In this document: one piece after another, positions 1 to 5,667 of the stretch
Layout: every line of letters starts with the position of its first letter
How positions within the stretch are numbered: the first letter of the stretch is position 1
Made by a program: the position numbers and the translations under genes
Assembly (NCBI GenBank): GCA_039811865.1
Contig: JBDHZK010000075.1
Coordinates: forward strand, 1-12,509
DNA: 12,509 nucleotides
From: JBDHZK01 sp039811865
GTDB taxonomy: Bacteria > Actinomycetota > Actinomycetes > Propionibacteriales > Propionibacteriaceae
Reading direction: 5' to 3'
Notes under the pieces: model-generated
What the model saw: the letters and a program-made list of their open reading frames with translations, nothing else
What the model was told of the DNA's origin: nothing
The model's database searches: none

Positions 1-227
1 GCGGCGTGAGCCACCAGGTCGGACGGGGTGGTCACCTCGGGGGTGCAGTACTCCGGGTGCGCATGGTCGACGTAGGCGCGAGCACCGTTGCCGAGGACGG
101 CGTTCTCGTCCTCGGTGCCCGGACACCATGCGGCCCGCAGCCCGCGAATCACGCCGCCGGAGGCCACCGCCGGGTCGACGCCGGGCGGCCCGACGATGCC
201 GTACTCGGTCTCGGTCCCGAACACCAC
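1..227 (-). CDS. dop: Pup deamidase/depupylase Dop, N-terminal fragment (runs off the left edge)
   Basis: Dop is a carboxylate-amine-ligase-fold enzyme that deamidates the C-terminal Gln of Pup and removes Pup from tagged proteins in the cytoplasm. About 75 residues are visible. GTETEYGI at residues 4-11 is the ATP/Mg-binding first strand. NGARAYVDHAHPEY at residues 47-60, followed by TPEVTTPSD, matches Dop; the related ligase PafA has a VGS-HPEY spacing and GIETEFGV instead. Only 35 residues separate the two motifs, where Dop proteins recalled from memory (Mycobacterium, Streptomyces) have about 70. The missing part corresponds to the Dop-loop (W-D-[YF]-E ... LRDARGFD). The start is taken as GTG at 227; GTG at 224 is also possible, and there is no clear Shine-Dalgarno. 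It begins 13 nt after the deaD stop, so it is probably co-transcribed and translated from the deaD mRNA. The frame stays open to position 1. Identification as Dop is firm; its activity cannot be judged from the fragment. Confidence 0.88.
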   Translation of the reverse strand, partial: MVFGTETEYGIVGPPGVDPAVASGGVIRGLRAAWCPGTEDENAVLGNGARAYVDHAHPEYCTPEVTTPSDLVAHA

Positions 228-240
228 GGCACTGGCTTGG

Positions 241-2094
241 CTAACGCCAGGACTTTCCGCGCGGCTTGAAGGGCTTGCCACCCTTGCCCGGTCCGCCGCT
301 CTTGCTTGGTCCCCCGTACTTGCCGGCCCCCCCGTGGCCCTGGTGCCGGGGATGGCCTTCGAGCCGCAGATCGATCAGCCGGCCCGAGATCCGCGTGGTC
401 TTGAGGGCGTCCCACACCCCATCGGGCAGGCGCGCCGGCAGGTCGATCAGCGAGTGGTCGGGGCGGATGTCGATGTAGCCGAAATCGTCGCGGTTCAGCC
501 CGGCCTCGTTGGCCAATGCGCCCACGATGTGTTTGGGTCCGATCTTGTGCCGCTTGCCGACGGCGATCCGATATGTCGCCATCGGGACGCCTCGATCCCC
601 CCGGATGCGTTCTGGCCGGCGCCCGCGATCGTCGTCGCCGAAGTCGCGGCGCTCGCGGGAGGTCCGCTCGCTCCGTTCCTGGGGGTCTGGACGGACGCGC
701 TCGCGGCGGCTCGGCTCCGGGTCGGGCTCCAGCAGCAGGGGCGCGTTGCCCTGCAGGACGACCGCCAGCGCCGCCGCCACGTCCAAATCGGGGACGTCGT
801 ACTCGTCGACATAGTGGCCGACGACGTCGCGAAAGAACGCCAACCGGTCGTCGCTTCGCGCCGCGGTGATCTGGGAGTCGAACCGAGACAGCCGGGTGGC
901 GTTGACATCATCGACGCTGGGTAACGACATCTGGGTCAGCGGTTGGCGGGTGGCGCGCTCGATCGCGCGCAGCAGGTGTCGTTCGCGTGGGGTGACGAAC
1001 GAGATCGCCTCGCCTTCGCGCCCGGCGCGACCGGTGCGTCCGATCCGGTGGACGTAGGACTCGACATCGGTCGGAATGTCGAAGTTGACCACGTGGCTGA
1101 CCCGCTCGACGTCCAGCCCCCGGGCGGCGACGTCGGTGGCGACGAGGATGTCGAGCTGGTCGTTGCGAAGCTGTTCGATCGTCCGCTCGCGGGCGGCCTG
1201 GGCGAGGTCGCCGTTGATCGCCGTCGCCGACAGCCCACGCGCCCGCAGCTTCTCGGCCAGGGTTTCGCTCTCATTCTTGGTGCGGACGAACACGATCATC
1301 TTGTCGAACGGCTCGACCTCGAGGATCCGGGTCAGGGCGTCCACCTTCTGCGGGTACGACACGATCAGGTAGCGCTGCGAAATGTTCGGCGCCGTGGCCG
1401 TGCTGCCCTGAATCGTCACCTCGGCGGCATCGTTCAGGTACTTCTTCGACAGGCGCCGGATCTGGTTCGGCATCGTCGCGCAGAACAAGGCGACCTGCCG
1501 TTGCGGCGGCGTCTTGGCCAGGATCGTCTCCACCTCTTCGGCGAAGCCCATGTTGAGCATCTCGTCGGCCTCGTCCAAAACGAGGAACCGCAACTGCGAC
1601 AAATCGAGTGTGCCGCGTTGCAAGTGGTCGATGATGCGCCCTGGGGTCCCGACGACGACTTGGACGCCGCGGCGCAGCGCCGACAACTGCACCGCGTACC
1701 CCTGCCCGCCGTACACCGGCAGGAGACGCAGCCCCGGCAGGTGCGTGGAGTAACTCTCGAACGCCTCGCTGACCTGGAGCGCCAACTCCCGGGTCGGCGT
1801 CAGGACGAGCGCCTGCGGGGCGCCCTGGTCGAGATCGATCCGGCTCAGGATGGGCAGCGCGAACGCGGCGGTCTTGCCCGTGCCCGTTTGGGCGAGCCCG
1901 ACGACGTCGCGCCCGGTCAGCAGGACGGGGATCGTCGCCGCCTGGATCGGCGTCGGGTCCTCATAGCCCACGTCCCGCAGGGCCTGGACGACCCGCTCGT
2001 CCAGGCCGAGGTCGTCGAACCCCGCCGGTCGTTCCGGACGATGCTCGCCCTCGTCTGGTGCCGACCCTGCTTGTGCCGACCCTGCTTCGCTCAT
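241..2094 (-). CDS. deaD: DEAD-box ATP-dependent RNA helicase, DeaD/CsdA type with C-terminal DbpA-like RNA-binding domain
   Basis: This is a cytoplasmic ATP-dependent RNA helicase; family members act in ribosome assembly, mRNA turnover and cold adaptation. The 617 residues contain the Q motif (PTPIQ 47-51), motif I AQTGTGKT (68-75), PTRELA (100-105), DEAD (174-177), motif IV IVFVRT (267-272), TDVAARGLD (320-328) and YVHRIGRTGR (347-356). A charged Arg/Glu/Asp-rich linker (about 458-503) leads to a DbpA-type RRM domain (about 505-578), then a Gly/Lys/His-rich basic tail (581-617) likely to bind RNA non-specifically. Motif III, normally SAT, reads CAT here (205-207). ATG at 2094 is favoured because a TAGGGT -10 box ends 6 nt upstream, implying a leaderless message. 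The N-terminal 20 residues are low-complexity and include a duplicated AGSA unit. The gene sits between arc and dop, an unusual place within a Pup locus; it is first in a unit with dop. Confidence 0.96.
   Translation of the reverse strand: MSEAGSAQAGSAPDEGEHRPERPAGFDDLGLDERVVQALRDVGYEDPTPIQAATIPVLLTGRDVVGLAQTGTGKTAAFALPILSRIDLDQGAPQALVLTPTRELALQVSEAFESYSTHLPGLRLLPVYGGQGYAVQLSALRRGVQVVVGTPGRIIDHLQRGTLDLSQLRFLVLDEADEMLNMGFAEEVETILAKTPPQRQVALFCATMPNQIRRLSKKYLNDAAEVTIQGSTATAPNISQRYLIVSYPQKVDALTRILEVEPFDKMIVFVRTKNESETLAEKLRARGLSATAINGDLAQAARERTIEQLRNDQLDILVATDVAARGLDVERVSHVVNFDIPTDVESYVHRIGRTGRAGREGEAISFVTPRERHLLRAIERATRQPLTQMSLPSVDDVNATRLSRFDSQITAARSDDRLAFFRDVVGHYVDEYDVPDLDVAAALAVVLQGNAPLLLEPDPEPSRRERVRPDPQERSERTSRERRDFGDDDRGRRPERIRGDRGVPMATYRIAVGKRHKIGPKHIVGALANEAGLNRDDFGYIDIRPDHSLIDLPARLPDGVWDALKTTRISGRLIDLRLEGHPRHQGHGGAGKYGGPSKSGGPGKGGKPFKPRGKSWR
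2058..2087. repeat. Perfect 15-bp tandem duplication in the 5' end of deaD
   Basis: The unit gtgccgaccctgctt occurs twice back to back (2058-2072 and 2073-2087). On the minus strand it encodes two copies of Ala-Gly-Ser-Ala with a linking Gln near the helicase N-terminus, in frame. It is probably a replication-slippage duplication in a disordered region with no specific role. Confidence 0.9.
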
Positions 2095-2100
2095 TCCCGG

Positions 2101-2106
2101 ACCCTA
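2101..2106 (-). promoter_or_regulatory. Putative -10 box (TAGGGT) for deaD, leaderless arrangement
   Basis: On the minus strand TAGGGT is followed by 6 nt and then the deaD ATG at 2094. TAGGGT fits the actinobacterial sigma-A -10 consensus TANNNT. Transcription starting 6-8 nt downstream would begin at or next to the A of the ATG, giving a leaderless mRNA. This is consistent with the absence of a Shine-Dalgarno upstream of the ATG. No convincing -35 hexamer was found 16-19 nt further up. Confidence 0.55.
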
Positions 2107-2144
2107 TCGGCCCCCACCGACATCGACCCCATTGCGTCGGCGCG

Positions 2145-2160
2145 TCCCGAGCCGTCGGGA
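2145..2160. promoter_or_regulatory. Small inverted repeat in the divergent promoter region
   Basis: TCCCGA, 4 nt, then TCGGGA forms a perfect 6-bp-arm inverted repeat between the deaD and DUF3054 promoters. It lies about 10 bp upstream of the TAGGGT box at 2171, a plausible operator position. In such GC-rich DNA a short dyad can arise by chance. It is recorded because the whole divergent intergenic region (2095-2182, 88 bp) otherwise shows only the two -10 boxes. Confidence 0.2.
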
Positions 2161-2170
2161 GGCGCGCCCG

Positions 2171-2176
2171 TAGGGT
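2171..2176 (+). promoter_or_regulatory. Putative -10 box (TAGGGT) for the DUF3054-mscL operon, leaderless arrangement
   Basis: TAGGGT is followed by 6 nt and the GTG at 2183, mirroring the deaD promoter on the other strand. A transcript would start at or very near the GTG. The same bases include AGGGTGAG, which could instead act as a weak ribosome-binding site if transcription starts further upstream. The two readings exclude each other. Confidence 0.45.
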
Positions 2177-2182
2177 GAGCGC

Positions 2183-2587
2183 GTGAAGCAGACGATTCGT
2201 CCGATCCCAGGGGTCCCCATCGATGTGGTCGCGGTGTTCTTGTTCGCGCTGGTTGGCAAGGTCTTCCACGACCGGCTGCCGATCGCCGCGTTGGGCACGG
2301 TGGAGGGATGGATCGAGGTCTTCACCGTCGCGTTCCCGTTCATGCTGGCCACCTTCATCGGCTGGGCCGGACTCATGCTCCGCCAGTACTACGCCCTGTT
2401 TCCCGGTGGGTTGGTGGTTTGGGCGTGCACCGAGATTCTCGGAATGATGTTCAGGTTCATGAATCACCAGGAAGTCAATCTGGCGTTCGTGCTCACGTCG
2501 GCGCTGTTCCTGGCCATTTTGTTGTTCGGCTGGCGATTGATCGCCTGGCCGCTGCTGTCCCGACACCCCAAGGAGGCAACCGCATGA
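2183..2587 (+). CDS. DUF3054 family four-helix membrane protein
   Basis: This is a 134-residue integral membrane protein of unknown function. Four hydrophobic segments are visible at about 12-28, 43-63, 73-93 and 99-119. The GK-x-x-HD stretch (25-30) after the first helix, the GW at 60-61 and the GGLVVW stretch at 75-80 resemble the DUF3054 pattern of small actinobacterial and haloarchaeal membrane proteins. The start is GTG at 2183. Its stop overlaps the mscL start by 4 nt (ATGA), so the two are translationally coupled. Pairing with a mechanosensitive channel hints at a membrane or osmotic role, but that is inference. Family assignment is from recognition of the pattern, without a profile search. 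Confidence 0.85.
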   Translation: MKQTIRPIPGVPIDVVAVFLFALVGKVFHDRLPIAALGTVEGWIEVFTVAFPFMLATFIGWAGLMLRQYYALFPGGLVVWACTEILGMMFRFMNHQEVNLAFVLTSALFLAILLFGWRLIAWPLLSRHPKEATA

Positions 2588-3048
2588 GCAAGATGTGGAC
2601 GGAGTTCAAAACCTTCGCCCTCGGCGGCAACATGCTCGACCTGGCGCTCGGCTTCATTATCGGGACGGCGTTCGCCGGCCTGGTCGAGAGCCTCGCCAAC
2701 AACGTCTTGATGCAGTTGGTGGCGGCCATTTTCGGTACGCCGAACTTCGACGACCTGGTGTGGAACCTCAACGGCACCGACATCAAATACGGTGCCTTCT
2801 TGACCACGCTGGTCGGCTTCTTGCTGATGGGCGTCGTGCTGTTCGTGCTCGTCCGGATCGTCAAGGCCGCCGGCTTGGGCAACTTCCGGGCGCAGGGCTC
2901 TCGCGAATGCCCCTACTGCAAGGAGTTCGTGGCCATCGACGCGATCGTCTGCCGCCACTGCACGTCCGAGATCGAGCCCGAACTGCTCGACGAGGAAGAC
3001 ATTCCCTTGTTGGAGAAGCGGCCCGGTTGGACGCGACCGCAGGCCTGA
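2584..3048 (+). CDS. mscL: Large-conductance mechanosensitive channel MscL with C-terminal zinc ribbon
   Basis: MscL is a homo-oligomeric inner-membrane pore that opens under membrane tension to release solutes during hypo-osmotic shock. The 154 residues begin with the amphipathic N-terminal helix (FKTFALGGN, 8-16). TM1 follows (about 17-47, with DLALGFIIGTAF in the pore-lining half), then a short periplasmic loop and TM2 (about 70-95). The usual C-terminal helical bundle is replaced by a treble-clef-like or zinc-ribbon module with CxxC pairs at C109/C112 and C123/C126, then an acidic tail (EPELLDEED). ATG at 2584 is preceded by a strong AAGGAGG Shine-Dalgarno (2570-2576, 7-nt spacing) inside the upstream gene and by the ATGA overlap. 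An in-frame extension to 2308 exists but reads only an overlapping frame of the DUF3054 gene and is rejected. Confidence 0.93.
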   Translation: MSKMWTEFKTFALGGNMLDLALGFIIGTAFAGLVESLANNVLMQLVAAIFGTPNFDDLVWNLNGTDIKYGAFLTTLVGFLLMGVVLFVLVRIVKAAGLGNFRAQGSRECPYCKEFVAIDAIVCRHCTSEIEPELLDEEDIPLLEKRPGWTRPQA

Positions 3049-3050
3049 TC

Positions 3051-3073
3051 GGCGGGGCGCCGAAGCGCCCGCC
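3051..3073. terminator. GC-rich hairpin between convergent mscL and arc; candidate bidirectional terminator
   Basis: Arms at 3051-3060 and 3065-3073 pair over 9 bp with one bulged base around a 4-nt loop. It starts 2 nt after the mscL stop. Read on the minus strand, 88-110 nt after the arc stop, the loop is TTCG closed by C-G, the very stable cUUCGg tetraloop. There is no T-tract, which is common for actinobacterial terminators. The rest of the 112-bp gap (3049-3160) holds no convincing gene. Confidence 0.5.
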
Positions 3074-3160
3074 AGCAAGCCGCGCCGCCTGCGATCGCAC
3101 AACCGCGACCGTCAAGACTCCCTGCGCGAAGACCTCTTCAAGCGCTTCGGCAACTGGTCG

Positions 3161-4771
3161 TCAGGCGTCCAGAGCCCGGCCCGAGCCGGAAAGCGTGCGC
3201 ATGAAAACGATCCGCTCGCCCTTCTTGCCGGAGATGCGCGCCCAGTCGTCCGGATTGGTCGTGTTGGGCAGGTCCTCGTTCTCGACGATCTCGGCGAAGC
3301 AGGCGGCCAGCAGGTGCGCTTTGGTTACCCCGTCCGGGTGGCCGGCAAGGACGTCCTTGATGGCGAGCTTCTTGGCCCGAGCGACGATGTTGGCCAGCAT
3401 CGCGCCGGAGACGAAATCGGCGACGTAGAAGGTCTCGCGATCGCCGCCTACGTAGGTCACCTCCAGGAACCGATTCGCCTCGCTCGGCTCGAACAGCCGC
3501 TCCACGACCGCGTCGATCAGTTCGCGCCGGACGTCCGCGACGTCGCCCGGCTCCCCCAGCGGGACTGCGTCGGACAGATATTTGGCGAGGATTTCGGCCG
3601 ACGCGGCGGCGTCCGGACGGTCGAGCTTGATCTTCTGGTCCAGCCGCCCGGGACGAAGGATGGCCGGGTCGATCAGGTCCTCGCGGTTGGACGCGCCGAT
3701 GATGACGACGTTCTCCAGCCCCTCGACACCGTCGATCTCGCTGAGCATCTGCGGGACGACCGTGCTCTCCACGTCCGAGCTGACCCCGCTGCCGCGCGTC
3801 CGAAACAGGGCATCCATTTCGTCGAAGAAGACGATCACCGGACGTCCCGCCGCCGCCCGCTCACGGGCCCGGGCGAAGATCAGCCGAAGCTGCCGCTCGG
3901 TCTCGCCCACGTACTTGTTGAGCAACTCCGGGCCCTTGATATTGATGAAGTAGGCGCGCGGCGAGCCCGATTCTGCGTCGCCGACCGTCGCCAACGAGTT
4001 CGCCACGGCCTTGGCGATCATCGTCTTGCCGCAGCCGGGCGGCCCGTACAGCAGGACGCCCTTCGGCGCGGCCAGCCCGTAGCGCGCGAACAGGTCGCGG
4101 TGCAGGAAGGGCAACTCCACGGCGTCGCGGATCTGTTCGATCTGACCGCTCAGCCCGCCGATGTCGGCGTAGCCGACATCAGGGGTCTCCTCCAGCAGCA
4201 GGTCCTCGACGTCGGCGCGCGGCACCTGCGCCCAGGCCACGCCGGCGCGGCGATCGACCAGCAGCGTGTCCCCCGGCCGAAGCGTCGAACCGCCCAGGTC
4301 GCCCGCAACCTCGACCACGAACTCGTCCCCGCCGGCATTGGCGACCAGCGCGCGTCCGTGCGGCAACGGTTCCCGGAAGGCGACGATGTCGCCGACGTCG
4401 CGGCGTCCGGCCTTGGCGACCACGACCGACGCCTCGTTGAGGAGCACCTGCTCGCCCGGTGCGAGGTCGGCCACTTCCACGTCGGGGCTCACCGCTACCC
4501 GCAGCAGACGGCCCCCGGACGACACGTCCACCAGGTCGCCGGCGAGCCCGGCCACGGTCGCGAACACGTTCGGCGGCGCCGCCAGCGCGTCCAACTCCGC
4601 CCGCAACGCAACGAGCCGCTCGCGGGCCTGGAGCAGCGTCGAGTTCAGAGCAGCGTTAGTTTCGGCGAGCGTCTTGGCGTCGGCCCGGGACGCCTCCAGC
4701 CGCCGCTGCGCCAACTCTTGGGCTCGGCGCGCCAACTCGGCCGCCTGCTTCGCGGCGACCAGGTCGTCCAT
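3161..4771 (-). CDS. arc: ARC/Mpa AAA+ ATPase (proteasome-associated unfoldase), no C-terminal QYL motif
   Basis: This is the ring-forming AAA+ unfoldase of the Pup pathway. It binds Pup through its N-terminal coiled coil and unfolds pupylated proteins, feeding them to the 20S proteasome where one exists. The 536 residues show a coiled coil (about 5-63), tandem OB folds (about 68-185) and an AAA+ module. The AAA+ module has Walker A GPPGCGKT (243-250), a pore-loop region KYVGE (286-290), Walker B FFDEMD (315-320), sensor-1 Asn in GASN (359-362) and an RPGR box (373-376). The pre-C-terminal segment NEDLPNTTNPDDWARISGKK is closely conserved with mycobacterial Mpa. The protein then ends in RALDA, lacking the ~10-residue extension with the QYL tail needed for docking to the 20S. 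It also lacks the N-terminal extension preceding the coiled coil in the ~609-residue mycobacterial protein. ATG at 4771 shares one base with the trmI stop (TGATG), fixing the start; the open frame to 5104 is a trmI shadow. It is the last gene of the metH operon. Confidence 0.96.
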   Translation of the reverse strand: MDDLVAAKQAAELARRAQELAQRRLEASRADAKTLAETNAALNSTLLQARERLVALRAELDALAAPPNVFATVAGLAGDLVDVSSGGRLLRVAVSPDVEVADLAPGEQVLLNEASVVVAKAGRRDVGDIVAFREPLPHGRALVANAGGDEFVVEVAGDLGGSTLRPGDTLLVDRRAGVAWAQVPRADVEDLLLEETPDVGYADIGGLSGQIEQIRDAVELPFLHRDLFARYGLAAPKGVLLYGPPGCGKTMIAKAVANSLATVGDAESGSPRAYFINIKGPELLNKYVGETERQLRLIFARARERAAAGRPVIVFFDEMDALFRTRGSGVSSDVESTVVPQMLSEIDGVEGLENVVIIGASNREDLIDPAILRPGRLDQKIKLDRPDAAASAEILAKYLSDAVPLGEPGDVADVRRELIDAVVERLFEPSEANRFLEVTYVGGDRETFYVADFVSGAMLANIVARAKKLAIKDVLAGHPDGVTKAHLLAACFAEIVENEDLPNTTNPDDWARISGKKGERIVFMRTLSGSGRALDA

Positions 4772-5661
4772 CAGCTCACCCCGGGCGGCCGCGGTCCGCT
4801 GTAGTCCGGTCCGTATGCCCCCGGCGCGGGACGCCTGCGCTTCAGCGGGGCGCTCACCCCGGGGGCCAGGCGCCGCGCGAACACCAGGAAACCCGTGTGC
4901 CCGGACGTCGCGTGCCCAGGCCGGATCGCCAACCCCTCGGCATGCCACTGCCGGATCGTCGTCTCGGTCGCAGTCGGCTCGGTGAAGCCGGTGTGCGCGC
5001 GCAGCGTGTCCATCGTCCGGCCAAGCTGCGGCGCGGTGGCCACGTAGCAGCACAGGACGCCGCCCGGCGCCAGCCGATCGGCGACCGCGGCGATGCAGTC
5101 CCAAGGCGCCAGCATGTCCAGGATCGCCCGGTCCACCTCCTCCGGCCCGATAGCCGCGTTGAGGTCACCGATCCGCAGTTCCCAAAACGGCGGCGGGGCG
5201 CCGAGATACTTGGCCACGTTGGCGGCGGCGACCTCGGCGAACTCGGGACGCCGCTCGTAGGAGTACAGCCGCCCAGTCGGCCCGATCGCCCGCAGCAGCG
5301 CCAGCGTCAGGCCGCCCGAGCCGGCACCGGCCTCGAGCACCCGCGCACCCGGAAAGATGTCGCCGAACATCAGGATCTGGGATGCGTCCTTGGGATAGAC
5401 CACGGTCGCCTCGCGCGGCATCGAGACGATGTGGTCGTTCAGCAGCGGGCGCAGGACGACGTACGGCGTTCCGCCCGAGGACGTCGCCACCACCCCGTCC
5501 GGGCCGCCGATCAGCTCATCGTGCGCGATGTGCCCCTTGGCGGAGTGAAACTGCTTGCCAGCCCCCAACAGCACGGAATGCCGGCGTCCCTTCGGGTCGG
5601 TCAGGACGACCCGGTCGCCCTCGGCCAGGGGTCCCGTCCGCACCCCGGAGAACTCGCTCAC
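4771..5661 (-). CDS. trmI: tRNA (adenine-58-N1)-methyltransferase TrmI
   Basis: TrmI makes m1A58 in the T-loop of tRNAs using S-adenosylmethionine, as a tetramer. The 296 residues contain an N-terminal beta domain (about 1-75; GKQFHSAKGHI at 35-45) and a Rossmann methyltransferase domain. In the latter, motif I is VLEAGAGSGG (108-117), the acidic ribose-binding position is YER (135-137), GDL is at 165-167 and the LDMLAPW motif is at 181-187. The terminal RPGH and HTGFLVFARR segments (247-263) are typical of actinobacterial TrmI (Rv2118c-like). The tail after 264 is Pro/Arg-rich and probably disordered. The start is GTG at 5661, with GGAAG/GAGGG purine tracts at the end of the upstream gene and a 6-nt gap from it. 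Its stop overlaps the arc start by one base. trmI close upstream of arc/mpa is conserved synteny in actinobacteria. Its methionine-derived cofactor gives a loose metabolic link to metH at the head of the operon. Confidence 0.95.
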   Translation of the reverse strand: MSEFSGVRTGPLAEGDRVVLTDPKGRRHSVLLGAGKQFHSAKGHIAHDELIGGPDGVVATSSGGTPYVVLRPLLNDHIVSMPREATVVYPKDASQILMFGDIFPGARVLEAGAGSGGLTLALLRAIGPTGRLYSYERRPEFAEVAAANVAKYLGAPPPFWELRIGDLNAAIGPEEVDRAILDMLAPWDCIAAVADRLAPGGVLCCYVATAPQLGRTMDTLRAHTGFTEPTATETTIRQWHAEGLAIRPGHATSGHTGFLVFARRLAPGVSAPLKRRRPAPGAYGPDYSGPRPPGVS

Positions 5662-5667
5662 GCACCC

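Noticed and set aside
1..227. Identification of the left-edge fragment as PafA (Pup ligase)
   Set aside because: The short spacer is PafA-like in length, but GTETEYGI and YVDHAHPEY are Dop motifs. PafA has GIETEFGV and a VGS-HPEY spacing.
943..2178. Long plus-strand open frame opposite deaD
   Set aside because: It is antisense to a helicase with complete motifs. Its translation is Arg/Gly/Asp-rich with no recognisable domain, typical of shadow frames in high-GC DNA.
2308..2583. N-terminal extension of mscL
   Set aside because: It overlaps the DUF3054 gene in a different frame. MscL homologues begin at the Met with the strong Shine-Dalgarno at 2584.
3050..3160. Plus-strand reading with a protein-like stretch (HNRDRQDSLREDLFKRFGNW) after mscL
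   Set aside because: It looked like a gene tail or a frameshifted extension of MscL. It has no start codon, is in a different frame from mscL, and continues into the antisense frame of arc without a stop. It is probably chance coding-like composition.
3314..4804. Long plus-strand open frame opposite arc
   Set aside because: It is the complement of a well-conserved AAA+ gene. Composition is that of a shadow frame, and there is no start-site context.
4772..5104. 111-residue N-terminal extension of arc
   Set aside because: It lies entirely within trmI in another frame and is Arg/Ala/Gly-rich. The TGATG junction and the coiled coil beginning right after Met support the start at 4771.
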